Positions 8,040 through 16,334 of a DNA stretch of 39,654 nt are shown one piece after another (the first letter of the stretch is position 1; every line of letters starts with the position of its first letter). The notes beneath the pieces are model-generated. The model did not search any database. It worked only from the letters and a program-made list of their open reading frames with translations, and was not told the origin of the DNA. The position numbers and the translations under genes were made by a program. Source of the DNA: Seinonella peptonophila (GTDB lineage Bacteria > Bacillota > Bacilli > Thermoactinomycetales > Thermoactinomycetaceae); the NCBI RefSeq assembly GCF_900129355.1, contig NZ_FQVL01000020.1:1-39654 (forward strand), written 5' to 3'.

Positions 8040-8403
8040 ATGAAGAAAAAAGTTGTTTCATTGTTATGTTTTGCCTTTGCGTTTCTGATGTTTGGATCTT
8101 TTGCTGCTTATGCCGCAACTGCATCTGTCAATTTGCCAGCAAATGTTCATCATCGTGAATCTAAATTAATCTCTGTGAAAGAAGGGAAATTGCATATAAC
8201 AGTCAATTCTACCAACCTCAAAAAAGTAGAATACAATGTGTATCGTTATGTTCCCAATGGAACTGATCAATTTATTACAGGCGGAACCACAACCAAAAAA
8301 GCTATATGCAAGAAGTGTGACTACTGGACGTTACTATATCACCTTAACTTGCAAAGTAGGGAAAGGTTACGGTTGTGAGGCAAATGGTAACATCTCGCAA
8401 TAA
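8040..8403 (+). pseudogene. Secreted small protein with an apparent frameshift
   Basis: A signal peptide is plain: MKKK, a hydrophobic core and cleavage after AYA near residue 28. The ribosome site is GGGAGAG before ATG 8040. The initial frame stops at 8378, but its last 25 or so residues look unlike protein. Switching frame at the run of six A's at 8295-8300 gives a sensible ending, KLYARSVTTGRYYITLTCKV and then GKGYGCEANGNISQ, stopping at 8401-8403. I therefore read one protein of about 120 residues broken at the A run, with predicted beta strands. It could be a real disruption, slippage or a sequencing error. No function recognised. Confidence 0.6.
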
Positions 8404-8887
8404 TTCAGTTCTTACAAAATGACGTATTAAATAACAACTAACTCGATGAAGAAAGCATTTCTGAAAACAATTCAGAAATGCTTTTATTTAATGATATCTC
8501 TTATGCAGTCATGTAAGCAATTACGAAGAAAAACAACTGGAGAATGCAGTTTTGTTTAAGATGATTCATTTCTGTGCGAGCGAGGAATCTTTAGCTTCAG
8601 CTATGGGGATGAGAGCGAGCGGTCAGGCAAGAGGGATGTTTTTTTATCATATTGAGACAAAAGTTTCCCAAAAAATTAGGTTGGATTCGTTTAGCAAAGT
8701 CGCGTGAAGTGTAAGGACGGATTTTGTCAGCCACCATTTGACGTAACTAAGCATTGCAAGTAAGAAATCTCAATAGTGTTAGAAGTAATTATCCGAAAAC
8801 AGATGGTAAATAGTATATTCTATATAGTTATTATATACAAAAATAGATTAGAATAATCTATAAGTTAAATGAAATGAGGTGACTTTC
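8404..8887. other. Non-coding stretch
   Basis: Apart from the terminator at 8452-8490, I see no convincing gene. A 48-codon frame starting at 8561 is open but lacks a ribosome site and resembles nothing I know. The last 70 bases are A/T-rich and probably hold the promoter of the following hydrolase gene. Confidence 0.5.
8452..8490 (+). terminator. Rho-independent terminator
   Basis: AAAGCATTTCTGAA pairs perfectly with TTCAGAAATGCTTT around a 5-base loop, followed by TATTTA. It ends the transcript of the frameshifted secreted protein. Confidence 0.75.
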
Positions 8888-10000
8888 ATGTTAAATCGGA
8901 AAATTCCTCAGGTCTTTAGTCAACATCGAATTCTCAAAAAATCATGGGAAGCTACAAAGTATGGTTTAGCAGGTATTCTTTCACCTATTACCTTAGCGGT
9001 CTTGATGAAACCAAAACGTCTTCCTATGTTACGCAGTCTTATTGATTCATCAGATCTTAGGACTTCATTTAAAGAGCATGAGTTGGAAGTGGATAATGGA
9101 CGTGAAAATACCTTTATGCCAACGATTCGAGGATATGAGGCATTACCGAAAGGATTATTTGGATTCAGCAAATATATTCCATACGTAAGCATACATGGTT
9201 TACGATCTAATCGTACTGGAGCGAGAGCATCTGAGCCTCTATATCGATCCTTGCATGATTTGGGGTATGGCATTCATGCTTATGATAGTCCAGGCACAGG
9301 CAGGTCTGGTGGTCATATTACGACCCCTCGTCGAACTGCTCGAGCGATTGAATCGATCATTGCTGATATTAAAGTAAAAAGAAGAGATAATCTAGATCCA
9401 GTCTATGAAAATGCTCCTGTACTTCATGCTAGTTCGATAGGAGCTTTAGCCGCGATTGATGTAGCTGCAAATCAACCTCAAGATGTCGGAGTGTTAATTC
9501 TTGAATCACCGATTTTAGATGGAGGACAGCTTCCACCTAATCAGTATATTATGAAATCTGCTTTAGCAGTGGGTAATAAATTGGGGATGGACACCTCTCT
9601 TTTTAATAGCAAACAGTATATTTCGAAATTAGACGATGTTCCGATTATGATCATCGTAACAAAAGGTGATCCGATTGCGAAGCCAGAACAAAGTCGTGAA
9701 TTTTATGATGCAGTTGTGCAACATCGAAAAATGAATGGTATTACAACTCCATGTACTTTGGTCGAGGTAGAAAATGAACAACATATGGGAGCAGTATTAA
9801 AATCTCCGCAGTTTTACATTGATATGATTGATCGTTTTTGTAGGCAAAATATTAAAAAATTGGAATACCATGAATATCTGCAGGGGAGTCTTGAAACACC
9901 AAAAGGTTTTAGCATTGAAAATTATAAGCCAGAACCATTTGAAGGGCATAATTCAATACAGCCTAAATCTGAAATAGATGAAGGTAGGCAAATTGGGTAG
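8888..10000 (+). CDS. Alpha/beta hydrolase
   Basis: About 370 residues, alpha/beta-hydrolase fold. The probable triad is Ser183 in ASSIG (the nucleophile elbow, usually GxSxG, here with Ala first), Asp261 in VTKGDP and His299 in NEQHMG, at normal spacing. The SIHGLRSNRTGARA stretch would supply the oxyanion-hole region and AYDSPGTGRSGGH matches the strand-4 region. There is no signal peptide, although an N-terminal hydrophobic patch (GILSPITLAVLM) could touch the membrane. ATG 8888 is preferred over the upstream GTG 8879 because GAGGTG lies seven bases before the ATG. The substrate is unknown. Confidence 0.85.
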   Translation: MLNRKIPQVFSQHRILKKSWEATKYGLAGILSPITLAVLMKPKRLPMLRSLIDSSDLRTSFKEHELEVDNGRENTFMPTIRGYEALPKGLFGFSKYIPYVSIHGLRSNRTGARASEPLYRSLHDLGYGIHAYDSPGTGRSGGHITTPRRTARAIESIIADIKVKRRDNLDPVYENAPVLHASSIGALAAIDVAANQPQDVGVLILESPILDGGQLPPNQYIMKSALAVGNKLGMDTSLFNSKQYISKLDDVPIMIIVTKGDPIAKPEQSREFYDAVVQHRKMNGITTPCTLVEVENEQHMGAVLKSPQFYIDMIDRFCRQNIKKLEYHEYLQGSLETPKGFSIENYKPEPFEGHNSIQPKSEIDEGRQIG

Positions 10001-10156
10001 TTATCATAAATAAATTGAGACCAAATAAGATCATCACGAATTGATGTTTCTAATAAGATGCTCATGGTGATATACGTCTAAAATTTGATGTAATATGCAC
10101 CTTCATATACCCATTACGTAACATAAAAAAATAATGAAACGAAAGGAGTGTTCGTA

Positions 10157-10444
10157 ATGGGTAAAACCTCTTCGCAAATAATGGATTTTCAATATGATGA
10201 TCCTTACTTTATGAATGCTTACCAATATTATGACCCAGCTTACATGAATCAATTTTTTGGTCGTTTTCCATTTTCTCCATTCTTTTTCACGCCCTTTCCT
10301 TTTGCTCCTTTTCGCCATTTTCCATTTAGAGAGCATCGCAGAGAACATCGAGAACATCGCAGAGAACATCGAGAACACCGCAGAGAACATCGAGAACACC
10401 GCAGAGAACATCGAGAACACCGCAGAGAGCATCGCAGATTTTGA
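10157..10444 (+). CDS. Short low-complexity protein with Arg/Glu/His heptad-like repeats
   Basis: 95 residues. The first 40 are rich in Tyr, Asp, Asn and Met (FQYDDPYFMNAYQYYDPAYM), then comes a Phe/Pro-rich stretch (FPFSPFFFTPFPFAPFRHF), then a highly charged tail of REHREHR units encoded by a 21-bp tandem repeat. The start is ATG 10157 with AAAGGAG eight bases upstream. This composition resembles small spore coat or crust proteins of Bacillales, but no family is recognised. The clean ribosome site and following terminator argue that it is real despite its simplicity. The His-rich tail could bind metal; this is only a suggestion. Confidence 0.6.
   Translation: MGKTSSQIMDFQYDDPYFMNAYQYYDPAYMNQFFGRFPFSPFFFTPFPFAPFRHFPFREHRREHREHRREHREHRREHREHRREHREHRREHRRF
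10340..10436 (+). repeat. 21-bp coding tandem repeat, four units plus a partial one
   Basis: Units at 10340-10360, 10361-10381, 10382-10402 and 10403-10423 are nearly identical, and a partial fifth follows. Each encodes REHREHR in frame. The near identity suggests recent expansion by slippage, so copy number probably varies between strains. Confidence 0.9.
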
Positions 10445-10505
10445 GAGTCTCCAAGATTTAGAAGACCACGTTAGGTGGAATGATAGTCTCCCAAAAATGA
10501 CTACT

Positions 10506-10533
10506 CCCCTATGTGTAGCGTAGGGGATTTTTC
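10506..10533 (+). terminator. Rho-independent terminator
   Basis: CCCCTA and TAGGGG form a short stem around a 9-base loop, followed by ATTTTT. It ends the repeat-protein transcript. Confidence 0.65.
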
Positions 10534-10599
10534 CATGTGCTGATCTTGGAGTATGCGGATAACGCTGTTAATTAGTTATTTATAAAATGAATGTTTTTA

Positions 10600-10628
10600 T
10601 TGACAAACAAATAGTTGCGACTTACTAT
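10600..10628 (+). promoter_or_regulatory. Sigma-A promoter of the second ECF operon
   Basis: A perfect TTGACA (10600-10605) is followed after 17 bases by TACTAT (10623-10628), about 76 bases before the S-component start. No riboswitch-like structure is evident in the leader. Confidence 0.65.
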
Positions 10629-10704
10629 AAACTAAGTAAACAGGTAAGAATTATATATTTTATTTAAGTTTAATCACATCAAAATTATAGGAAGAGGGGT
10701 TCCC

Positions 10705-11286
10705 ATGAAGAAAAAAAATACTTATATCATTACACTCAGTGCATTAGCGATTGCTCTTAACGTCATTGCTGGTACGGTTGTAGGGAGTTTGAAAATTCCA
10801 TTTCTTTTTCTCGATGCTGTAGGCACAATTTTTATTGCAGCTATTTATGGTCCATATTGGGGGCTTTCTGTTGGCATATTAACCAACCTCGTTTTAGGAG
10901 TTACTTCTTCGTACACATCTATACCTTTTGCCATTGTCAATGGTGTGATCGGACTTATTGTTGGTTTTATAGCTCGTAAGAATGGATTTAATATATCGGC
11001 TGCGATTATCAGTGGAATTGTGATCGGAATTGTGAGTCCTATTATTGGAACGGTTATTGCAGTCTTCGTTTTTGGAGGATTAACTGGAGGTATTCAGGAT
11101 GTTGCTGTTTTGTGGTTGAAACAATCAGGTACAAGCTTGTTTACAGCAGCATTTTTACCCAGGTTAATTGAAAATTTAATAGATAAGGTTTTATCAAGTT
11201 TGCTTGTCTATTATGTACTAAAACAGATTCCCGTTTCTCTACTTGGTATATCAACCAAAAATCGAGGTGAACGACATGCAGCGTAG
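10705..11286 (+). CDS. ECF transporter S component (CD3073-like)
   Basis: Membrane substrate-binding subunit, 193 residues, about six hydrophobic segments. It heads an operon of S component, TudS-like protein, two EcfA and one EcfT, the gene order I associate with the C. difficile CD3073/CD3072 ECF cluster. It is a paralogue of the S component at 2548-3153. ATG 10705 follows GAAGAGGGG. The next gene starts inside its last codons. The cargo is unknown; the coupled desulfidase suggests a sulfur-containing heterocycle or nucleobase, which is inference. Confidence 0.85.
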   Translation: MKKKNTYIITLSALAIALNVIAGTVVGSLKIPFLFLDAVGTIFIAAIYGPYWGLSVGILTNLVLGVTSSYTSIPFAIVNGVIGLIVGFIARKNGFNISAAIISGIVIGIVSPIIGTVIAVFVFGGLTGGIQDVAVLWLKQSGTSLFTAAFLPRLIENLIDKVLSSLLVYYVLKQIPVSLLGISTKNRGERHAA

Positions 11287-11758
11287 TCAAAAAATCATTG
11301 TAACTTCGCATTGTATTTTGAATCAAAATGCTGTTGTTCGTAGTCTAGCAAGAAGTACAGGAATCATGAAATCGGCAGTTGATTGGTGCCATGAACAGGG
11401 TTATGGAATTGTTCAGCTTCCTTGTCCTGAGTTCACCTTTCTAGGCCCTGAAAGACCACCTATGTCTAAAGAAGAATATGACACAACGGAGTTTAGGCAA
11501 CATTGTCGGAAAATCTTACTGCCAGTGATCGAACAATTAAAAATCTACCAAAGACATGGCTATGAACTGGTAGGTGGAATCTCGATCGCAGATAGTCCGT
11601 CTTGCGACTCGGGGAACGGAGTTTTTATGGATGAATTTCGTTCACTTGTGATCGAACATCAAATTGAGCTTAATCATTTTTGGCAAATTCCAAATTCAGA
11701 AGATGGATATTTTGATCCAAATGATGAAAAGAGCATATATGGGAGTATCAAGGAATGA
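11276..11758 (+). CDS. TudS-related putative desulfidase (DUF523-like, CD3072 family)
   Basis: 160 residues. Three conserved cysteines sit in motifs typical of the TudS/DUF523 group: SHC13ILNQN, QLPC50PEFTF and SPSC110D. In TudS three cysteines hold a [4Fe-4S] cluster whose free iron takes sulfur from thiouracil. Start ATG 11276 has GAGGTG upstream and overlaps the S-component gene by 11 bases; the stop overlaps the next ATPase start (ATGA). A desulfidase locked between transporter subunits suggests that the imported compound is desulfurised or that the protein otherwise handles the cargo. Cluster and activity are inferred from the family. Confidence 0.8.
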   Translation: MQRSQKIIVTSHCILNQNAVVRSLARSTGIMKSAVDWCHEQGYGIVQLPCPEFTFLGPERPPMSKEEYDTTEFRQHCRKILLPVIEQLKIYQRHGYELVGGISIADSPSCDSGNGVFMDEFRSLVIEHQIELNHFWQIPNSEDGYFDPNDEKSIYGSIKE

Positions 11759-12567
11759 TTGAACTTGACAATGTTTCTTATCGTTATCTAGGGGGAGATA
11801 GCCAAACTTGGGCGCTGCACGATATCAATTTGCAACTCGCTTCAACACAATTTGTTGCGTTTCTAGGTCAAAACGGATCAGGGAAATCGACGTTATCCCG
11901 TCTTTTAAATGGTTTAGAACTACCTAGCAATGGTAGCGTATCTATCGATGGGCTATCAACAGATCAATCTGATCAATTAACTCAGATTCGTCGATCTGTT
12001 CAAGTTGTTTTTCAAAATCCTGATACTCAACAAGTTGGACTAACCTTAGCAGAAGATATTGCCTTTGGTTTATCAAATATTGGGTATCCTCAATCGAAAA
12101 TGATGAACCGAGTGAAATGGGCATTGGGCTTAGTTGGCTTGCAGCATGCTTCAGATTACTTTGTCCATGAACTTTCAGGAGGAGAGAAACAAAAACTCGC
12201 TCTTGCTGCAGTTCTAGCTTTATCACCCACATATTTAGTTTTAGATGAAGCAACTTCTATGCTTGATCCTATGGCTCGAAGAGAATTTTTACACATGCTT
12301 CATCAAATACGTCATAAGCAACCGTTTGCGTTACTATATATTACACATCATCTTGACGAGGTACTTCATGCTGATCGATGGATTTTTTTGCATCATGGAA
12401 AGATAGTAGCAGATGGTCATCCAAATGACTTGTTACAGAATGAAGATTTATTTATACGATGCGGGTTAGAAATTCCTTATCGCATCCGTTTGATTCATCA
12501 GCTTCATAAGCAAGGGATGGATATTCCTTGGGCAACAAGTATAGATCAACTGGTGGAGTGGTTATGA
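11755..12567 (+). CDS. ECF transporter ATPase (EcfA1 type)
   Basis: 270 residues. Walker A GQNGSGKST near residues 40-48, Q-loop FQNPDTQ, canonical signature LSGGEKQKLALA, Walker B YLVLDEATSML and switch His in ITHHLDE. Its ATG overlaps the TGA of the TudS-like gene, and its own stop overlaps the start of the second ATPase in the same ATGA manner, so the three are translationally coupled. First ATPase of the second ECF module. Confidence 0.93.
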   Translation: MIELDNVSYRYLGGDSQTWALHDINLQLASTQFVAFLGQNGSGKSTLSRLLNGLELPSNGSVSIDGLSTDQSDQLTQIRRSVQVVFQNPDTQQVGLTLAEDIAFGLSNIGYPQSKMMNRVKWALGLVGLQHASDYFVHELSGGEKQKLALAAVLALSPTYLVLDEATSMLDPMARREFLHMLHQIRHKQPFALLYITHHLDEVLHADRWIFLHHGKIVADGHPNDLLQNEDLFIRCGLEIPYRIRLIHQLHKQGMDIPWATSIDQLVEWL

Positions 12568-13409
12568 AAATTGAGCTTCGAAATCTTGCCTTCTCTTATT
12601 TAAAGGAAAAAAAACGAGAACCTATTTATCTATTTGAACAATTAAATTGTACGATTGAATCTGGAGATTTTTTGGCACTTGCTGGAAAGTCAGGATCTGG
12701 AAAAACAACTTTACTCCATTGTCTCAAAGGCTTTTATACTCCTACGAAGGGTGAGGTTTTAATTGATGGAAAGAATCCTTTTTTAAAGAAGAATGTATCG
12801 TTGTTTGATTCGATTGGTTATGTCTTTCAGTATCCAGAGCATCAACTATTTGCTCGAACAGTCTATGAGGATATTGCCTTTGCGCTACAACAATTAAAAA
12901 AGTCTGAACAGGAAATTGAAAAACAAGTAAAGTGGGCGATGGAAAGAGTGAATCTGCCCTTTGCAATATATAAAGACCGTAGTCCATTTGAGCTTAGTGG
13001 TGGGGAAAAAAGAAGGGTTGCCATTGCAGGTGTAATTGTCCAAAAACCAACAATCTTAATTTTGGATGAGCCAACAGCAGGTTTGGATTTACATGCTAGA
13101 AGTTCATTATTTTCATTACTACATGAATTAAATCAAATGTTAGGAATTACGATTATTTGGGTGAGTCACCACCCTGAAGAGATCATAAAGGAGGCTTCAA
13201 GATTATTATTATTACACAATGGTAAATTAATGGCGGATGGCAATCCTACCAAATTACTTGCTACACCTTCGATTCTTCAGAAGATGAATTGGGATGAGCC
13301 AGATGTTTTAAAAATACAAACAGCATTCGAGAGAAAAGGATGGATGCTAAATAGTCTTTGGGATATTACCCAAGTAGCTTCATATTGGCAGAAGGTTAAC
13401 AGCAGATAA
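12564..13409 (+). CDS. ECF transporter ATPase (EcfA2 type)
   Basis: 281 residues when started at ATG 12564 (ATGA overlap); a longer in-frame start at 12528 would run into the preceding gene without a better ribosome site. Walker A GKSGSGKTT, Q-loop FQYPEHQ (the EcfA2-like form), signature LSGGEKRRVAIA, Walker B TILILDEPTAGLD and a switch His in VSHHPEE. It pairs with the upstream ATPase. Both signature motifs of this module are intact, unlike in the first module. Confidence 0.93.
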   Translation: MKIELRNLAFSYLKEKKREPIYLFEQLNCTIESGDFLALAGKSGSGKTTLLHCLKGFYTPTKGEVLIDGKNPFLKKNVSLFDSIGYVFQYPEHQLFARTVYEDIAFALQQLKKSEQEIEKQVKWAMERVNLPFAIYKDRSPFELSGGEKRRVAIAGVIVQKPTILILDEPTAGLDLHARSSLFSLLHELNQMLGITIIWVSHHPEEIIKEASRLLLLHNGKLMADGNPTKLLATPSILQKMNWDEPDVLKIQTAFERKGWMLNSLWDITQVASYWQKVNSR

Positions 13410-13424
13410 ATGGAGGAACAATTT

Positions 13425-14213
13425 GTGGGTAGTCAATTCATTTTTTTTAAACAAAAAAATTCATGGTTGGAGCAATGGGACCCACGAATGAAAATCGTGG
13501 TCATTTTTTTATATGCAATCAGCCTATTTGTTCATCAAAATACGCTATTTAAAGCGATACAAATTGTTTTACTCATTTGTTTATGGGCGGTTGCTAAATT
13601 ATCTTGGAGAATGTTAGGTTGGACTTTGCTATCTCTATCGTTATTTTTTGTAACCACGATGGTTTACCATATGCTTTTTTCAGCAGGGTCGCAAACTTTG
13701 CAGATTTTTGGTTTTCATCTTTCCAAAGTGGGGATTTTTTCGGGTATATCCATGTGTTTACAAATTGCTGGTATTGTCCTGTTGCTTTCATTATTAGTCA
13801 GGACGACTTCACCTATCATCTTGGCAGAAGGGTTAGAGCGATTGCTTTCTCCATTTCAAAAGTGGAAATTTCCTATTCATGAGGCAACCATGATGTTTTC
13901 AATTGCTTTACGTTTTATTCCCATTTTGACAGAGGAGTTTGAGAAAGTAAGAAAAGCACAAATCGCTCGTGGAAATGGTTTTCATCGTGGTAAAATACGA
14001 GCGCGCATTACTGGTCTTTTTCCTATACTAATGCCTATGTTCATCCTATCTATACTTCGTGCAAAAGAATTGGCGGCTTCTATGGAGTCACGGTGCTATG
14101 ATAGCAACGAAAAGAGGACGCCGATCCGACAGTATCGTTTAAAGTTGCAAGATTATATAATCTTTATTTGCTCGGTTGTGTTAGTTATCATTTCAGTGAT
14201 CCAAAAATCATAA
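13425..14213 (+). CDS. ECF transporter transmembrane scaffold protein EcfT
   Basis: About 262 residues with five or six membrane segments and the NSWLEQWDPRMK start typical of the family. Two coupling-helix regions are visible: AQIARGNGFHRG and the later ELAASMESRCYD. GTG 13425 is the preferred start because TGGAGGA lies eight bases upstream; an ATG at 13410 directly after the previous stop has no ribosome site of its own. Last gene of the second ECF operon, followed by a terminator. Confidence 0.88.
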   Translation: MGSQFIFFKQKNSWLEQWDPRMKIVVIFLYAISLFVHQNTLFKAIQIVLLICLWAVAKLSWRMLGWTLLSLSLFFVTTMVYHMLFSAGSQTLQIFGFHLSKVGIFSGISMCLQIAGIVLLLSLLVRTTSPIILAEGLERLLSPFQKWKFPIHEATMMFSIALRFIPILTEEFEKVRKAQIARGNGFHRGKIRARITGLFPILMPMFILSILRAKELAASMESRCYDSNEKRTPIRQYRLKLQDYIIFICSVVLVIISVIQKS

Positions 14214-14240
14214 ATATTAAATTTGGACAATTTCAGATTC

Positions 14241-14279
14241 AAAGGCGAACAAACATACTGTTTTTCGCCTTTGTTTTTT
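14241..14279 (+). terminator. Rho-independent terminator of the second ECF operon
   Basis: AAAGGCGAA pairs with TTCGCCTTT around a 14-base loop, followed by GTTTTTT. Confidence 0.75.
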
Positions 14280-14287
14280 GTTATACT
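14279..14287 (+). promoter_or_regulatory. Extended -10 promoter for the topoisomerase pair
   Basis: TGTTATACT gives an extended -10 (TGN then TATACT) immediately after the terminator T run and about 78 bases before the topoisomerase B start. No clear -35. Confidence 0.4.
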
Positions 14288-14364
14288 AATTTTCGCAACT
14301 GACATGAAAGTTGGATTGCACAGTGAAGTGAGATTTGGCTCAATTTTACAAGGGGGGTTCATTT

Positions 14365-16323
14365 GTGAGTATTCATACATATAATTCTGATTCCATTCAA
14401 TCATTGGGGATTTTAGGTGGTGTTCGGGCAAAGCCAGCATCGATTGGGCTTGAGAATCACAATCATACGTTTATTGAGATTTTGGCTAATGCAATAGATG
14501 AACATCGAGAAGGTTATGGGAATGAAATTATCATTACTAAGTGGTTGGATCGATCGATCTCTGTGCAAGATTATGGTCGCTCGGTACCAATGGATAAAAA
14601 TTCGGAGGGAGAGTACGCCTATAAAAAGGTGTTCGATGAGCTGTGGTCGGGTGGTAAGTACAATAACAATGAATCGGATGGACAATATCAGTTTTCTTTA
14701 GGAACTAATGGTGTTGGCGCTACTGGGACGAACTATACAAGCGACTTTTTTGAATGTAAAGCAATTAATTCTAATGGTTATGTGTATTCCATTCGTTATG
14801 AAAAAGGTATACAAGTAGGCGAGCTTGTAAAAAAGAGGCATCATCTTGACTATCATGGGACGATTATTCACTGGTTGCCTTCTACAGAAGTGTTCCGGGG
14901 CGAGCAAGAGATCGAAACCGATTTCATTAAGGAAACATTAAAAAATCAAGCGATTGTGAATCAAGGACTCAAGTTTACCTTTATTAATCAAATCAGCAAT
15001 GAAGAAGAGATCTATTATTATGAAAAGGGAGTGATTGACTATATCGAGGAAGTGAGCAGGGGCAATCATTTTACTGAGATTATGCAATTGAAGGCAGAAA
15101 CGAAAGGTAAGGAAAAAAATGAAGAGACCCCTTTCAAGTTTAAAGCCGAAATCAGTTTTGTTTTTAATCGTGAAATTCAATATATGAAATACTTTCATAA
15201 CTCTTCTTTATTAGAGCACGGAGGTACGCCAGAAACATATATCAAACAAGGTTTTACCAAAGCGATTGACCATTTATTAAAAGATCGATATACAAAAGGA
15301 GAAAAACGAGTTACTTTTGAGGACGTGCGCGATAGTCTCATTGTGATCAGTAACTCTTATTCTACGATCTCTCTTTATACTGATCAAACAAAGAAGAAGA
15401 TGGAGTCCAAATTCGTTCAAGAATATATGACCCAATTTCTCCGTGAAAAGCTGGAAGTTTATTTTGTAGAAAACCCACTTGAGGCCCAGAAGATTGCTGA
15501 ACAGATTTTAATCAATAAGCGAAGCCGTGAAAAAGCGGAAAGAACAAGGTTAGATGTAAAACGGAAATTACAATCATCAGTCAATAATATTACCAATCGT
15601 ATCGATGGTTTTATTAATTGTAAGTCAAAGGATAATAGCCAAACCGAATTATATATTGTTGAAGGAAAATCGGCTTTGGGATCAACCAAACAAGGAAGGA
15701 ATGCTGAATTCCAAGCAATCTATGCACTTAGAGGAAAGATTCTCAATTGCTTAAAGGCAGATTACGATAAAATTTTTAAAAATGATATAATTGTTGACCT
15801 AATAAAATTGCTTGGTTGTGGAATTGAAATCAAATCCAAATACAATAAAGATCTACATACGTTTGATTTGGATAAACTACGCTGGTCAAAGGTAATTATT
15901 ACCACGGATGCAGACATTGATGGATTTCATATACGAACTTTATTGCTCACAGTTCTATATCGACTTGTCCCAAGCTTGATCGAGTCCGGAAAGATATATA
16001 TTGCCGAATCGCCGCTTTATGAGATCACACAGAAAGATCAAACGTTTTTTGCATATACAGATAAGGAAAAAGAGGCAATTGTTAAAAATAGCAAAGGAAA
16101 AGTAACGATTCAACGATCTAAAGGTTTGGGTGAAAATACTGCAGAGATGATGTGGGAAACAACGATGAATCCAGAAACTCGAAAATTGGTTCAGATAGTA
16201 AAAGAAGATGTAGAAAGAACGCAGCATTACTTTGAATTATTTCTAGGTGACGATTTGCAAGGCAGAAAACAATATATTGAAGAGAATCTCCATGCCTATA
16301 TTGAAGCAGGTCTGGAATCATAG
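14365..16323 (+). CDS. Divergent type IIA topoisomerase subunit B (GyrB/ParE family)
   Basis: ATPase/TOPRIM subunit of a type IIA topoisomerase, 652 residues from GTG 14365 (GGGGGG upstream). GHKL motifs: E38-ILANAIDE with Asn42 and Asp45, DYGRSVPMD, and GGKY followed by SLGTNGVGATGTNY. The TOPRIM domain has the catalytic Glu433 in EGKSALGSTKQGR and the acidic TDADIDG motif (Asp515, 517, 519). Canonical ParE and GyrB have EGDSAGGSAKQGR, so position 435 is Lys instead of Asp and the Gly-Gly pair is altered. It is coupled with the A subunit 11 bases downstream. It is probably an accessory enzyme beside chromosomal gyrase; it could also be this organism's only topoisomerase IV. Confidence 0.88.
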   Translation: MSIHTYNSDSIQSLGILGGVRAKPASIGLENHNHTFIEILANAIDEHREGYGNEIIITKWLDRSISVQDYGRSVPMDKNSEGEYAYKKVFDELWSGGKYNNNESDGQYQFSLGTNGVGATGTNYTSDFFECKAINSNGYVYSIRYEKGIQVGELVKKRHHLDYHGTIIHWLPSTEVFRGEQEIETDFIKETLKNQAIVNQGLKFTFINQISNEEEIYYYEKGVIDYIEEVSRGNHFTEIMQLKAETKGKEKNEETPFKFKAEISFVFNREIQYMKYFHNSSLLEHGGTPETYIKQGFTKAIDHLLKDRYTKGEKRVTFEDVRDSLIVISNSYSTISLYTDQTKKKMESKFVQEYMTQFLREKLEVYFVENPLEAQKIAEQILINKRSREKAERTRLDVKRKLQSSVNNITNRIDGFINCKSKDNSQTELYIVEGKSALGSTKQGRNAEFQAIYALRGKILNCLKADYDKIFKNDIIVDLIKLLGCGIEIKSKYNKDLHTFDLDKLRWSKVIITTDADIDGFHIRTLLLTVLYRLVPSLIESGKIYIAESPLYEITQKDQTFFAYTDKEKEAIVKNSKGKVTIQRSKGLGENTAEMMWETTMNPETRKLVQIVKEDVERTQHYFELFLGDDLQGRKQYIEENLHAYIEAGLES

Positions 16324-16334
16324 GGGGAATAGTA

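Noticed and set aside
8561-8705. 48-codon reading frame in the 8404-8887 gap
   Set aside because: No ribosome binding site, no recognisable motif, and length easily reached by chance.
10340-10436. Possible CRISPR array
   Set aside because: The units are directly adjacent with no spacers and are in frame with a coding sequence.
10257-10523. Overlapping frame of the repeat region encoding ENIENTAENI repeats
   Set aside because: It is an out-of-frame reading of the same 21-bp repeat; the frame starting at 10157 has the ribosome site.
10536-10704. Riboswitch before the second ECF operon
   Set aside because: ECF genes often have one, but the short leader shows no conserved aptamer motif that I recognise.
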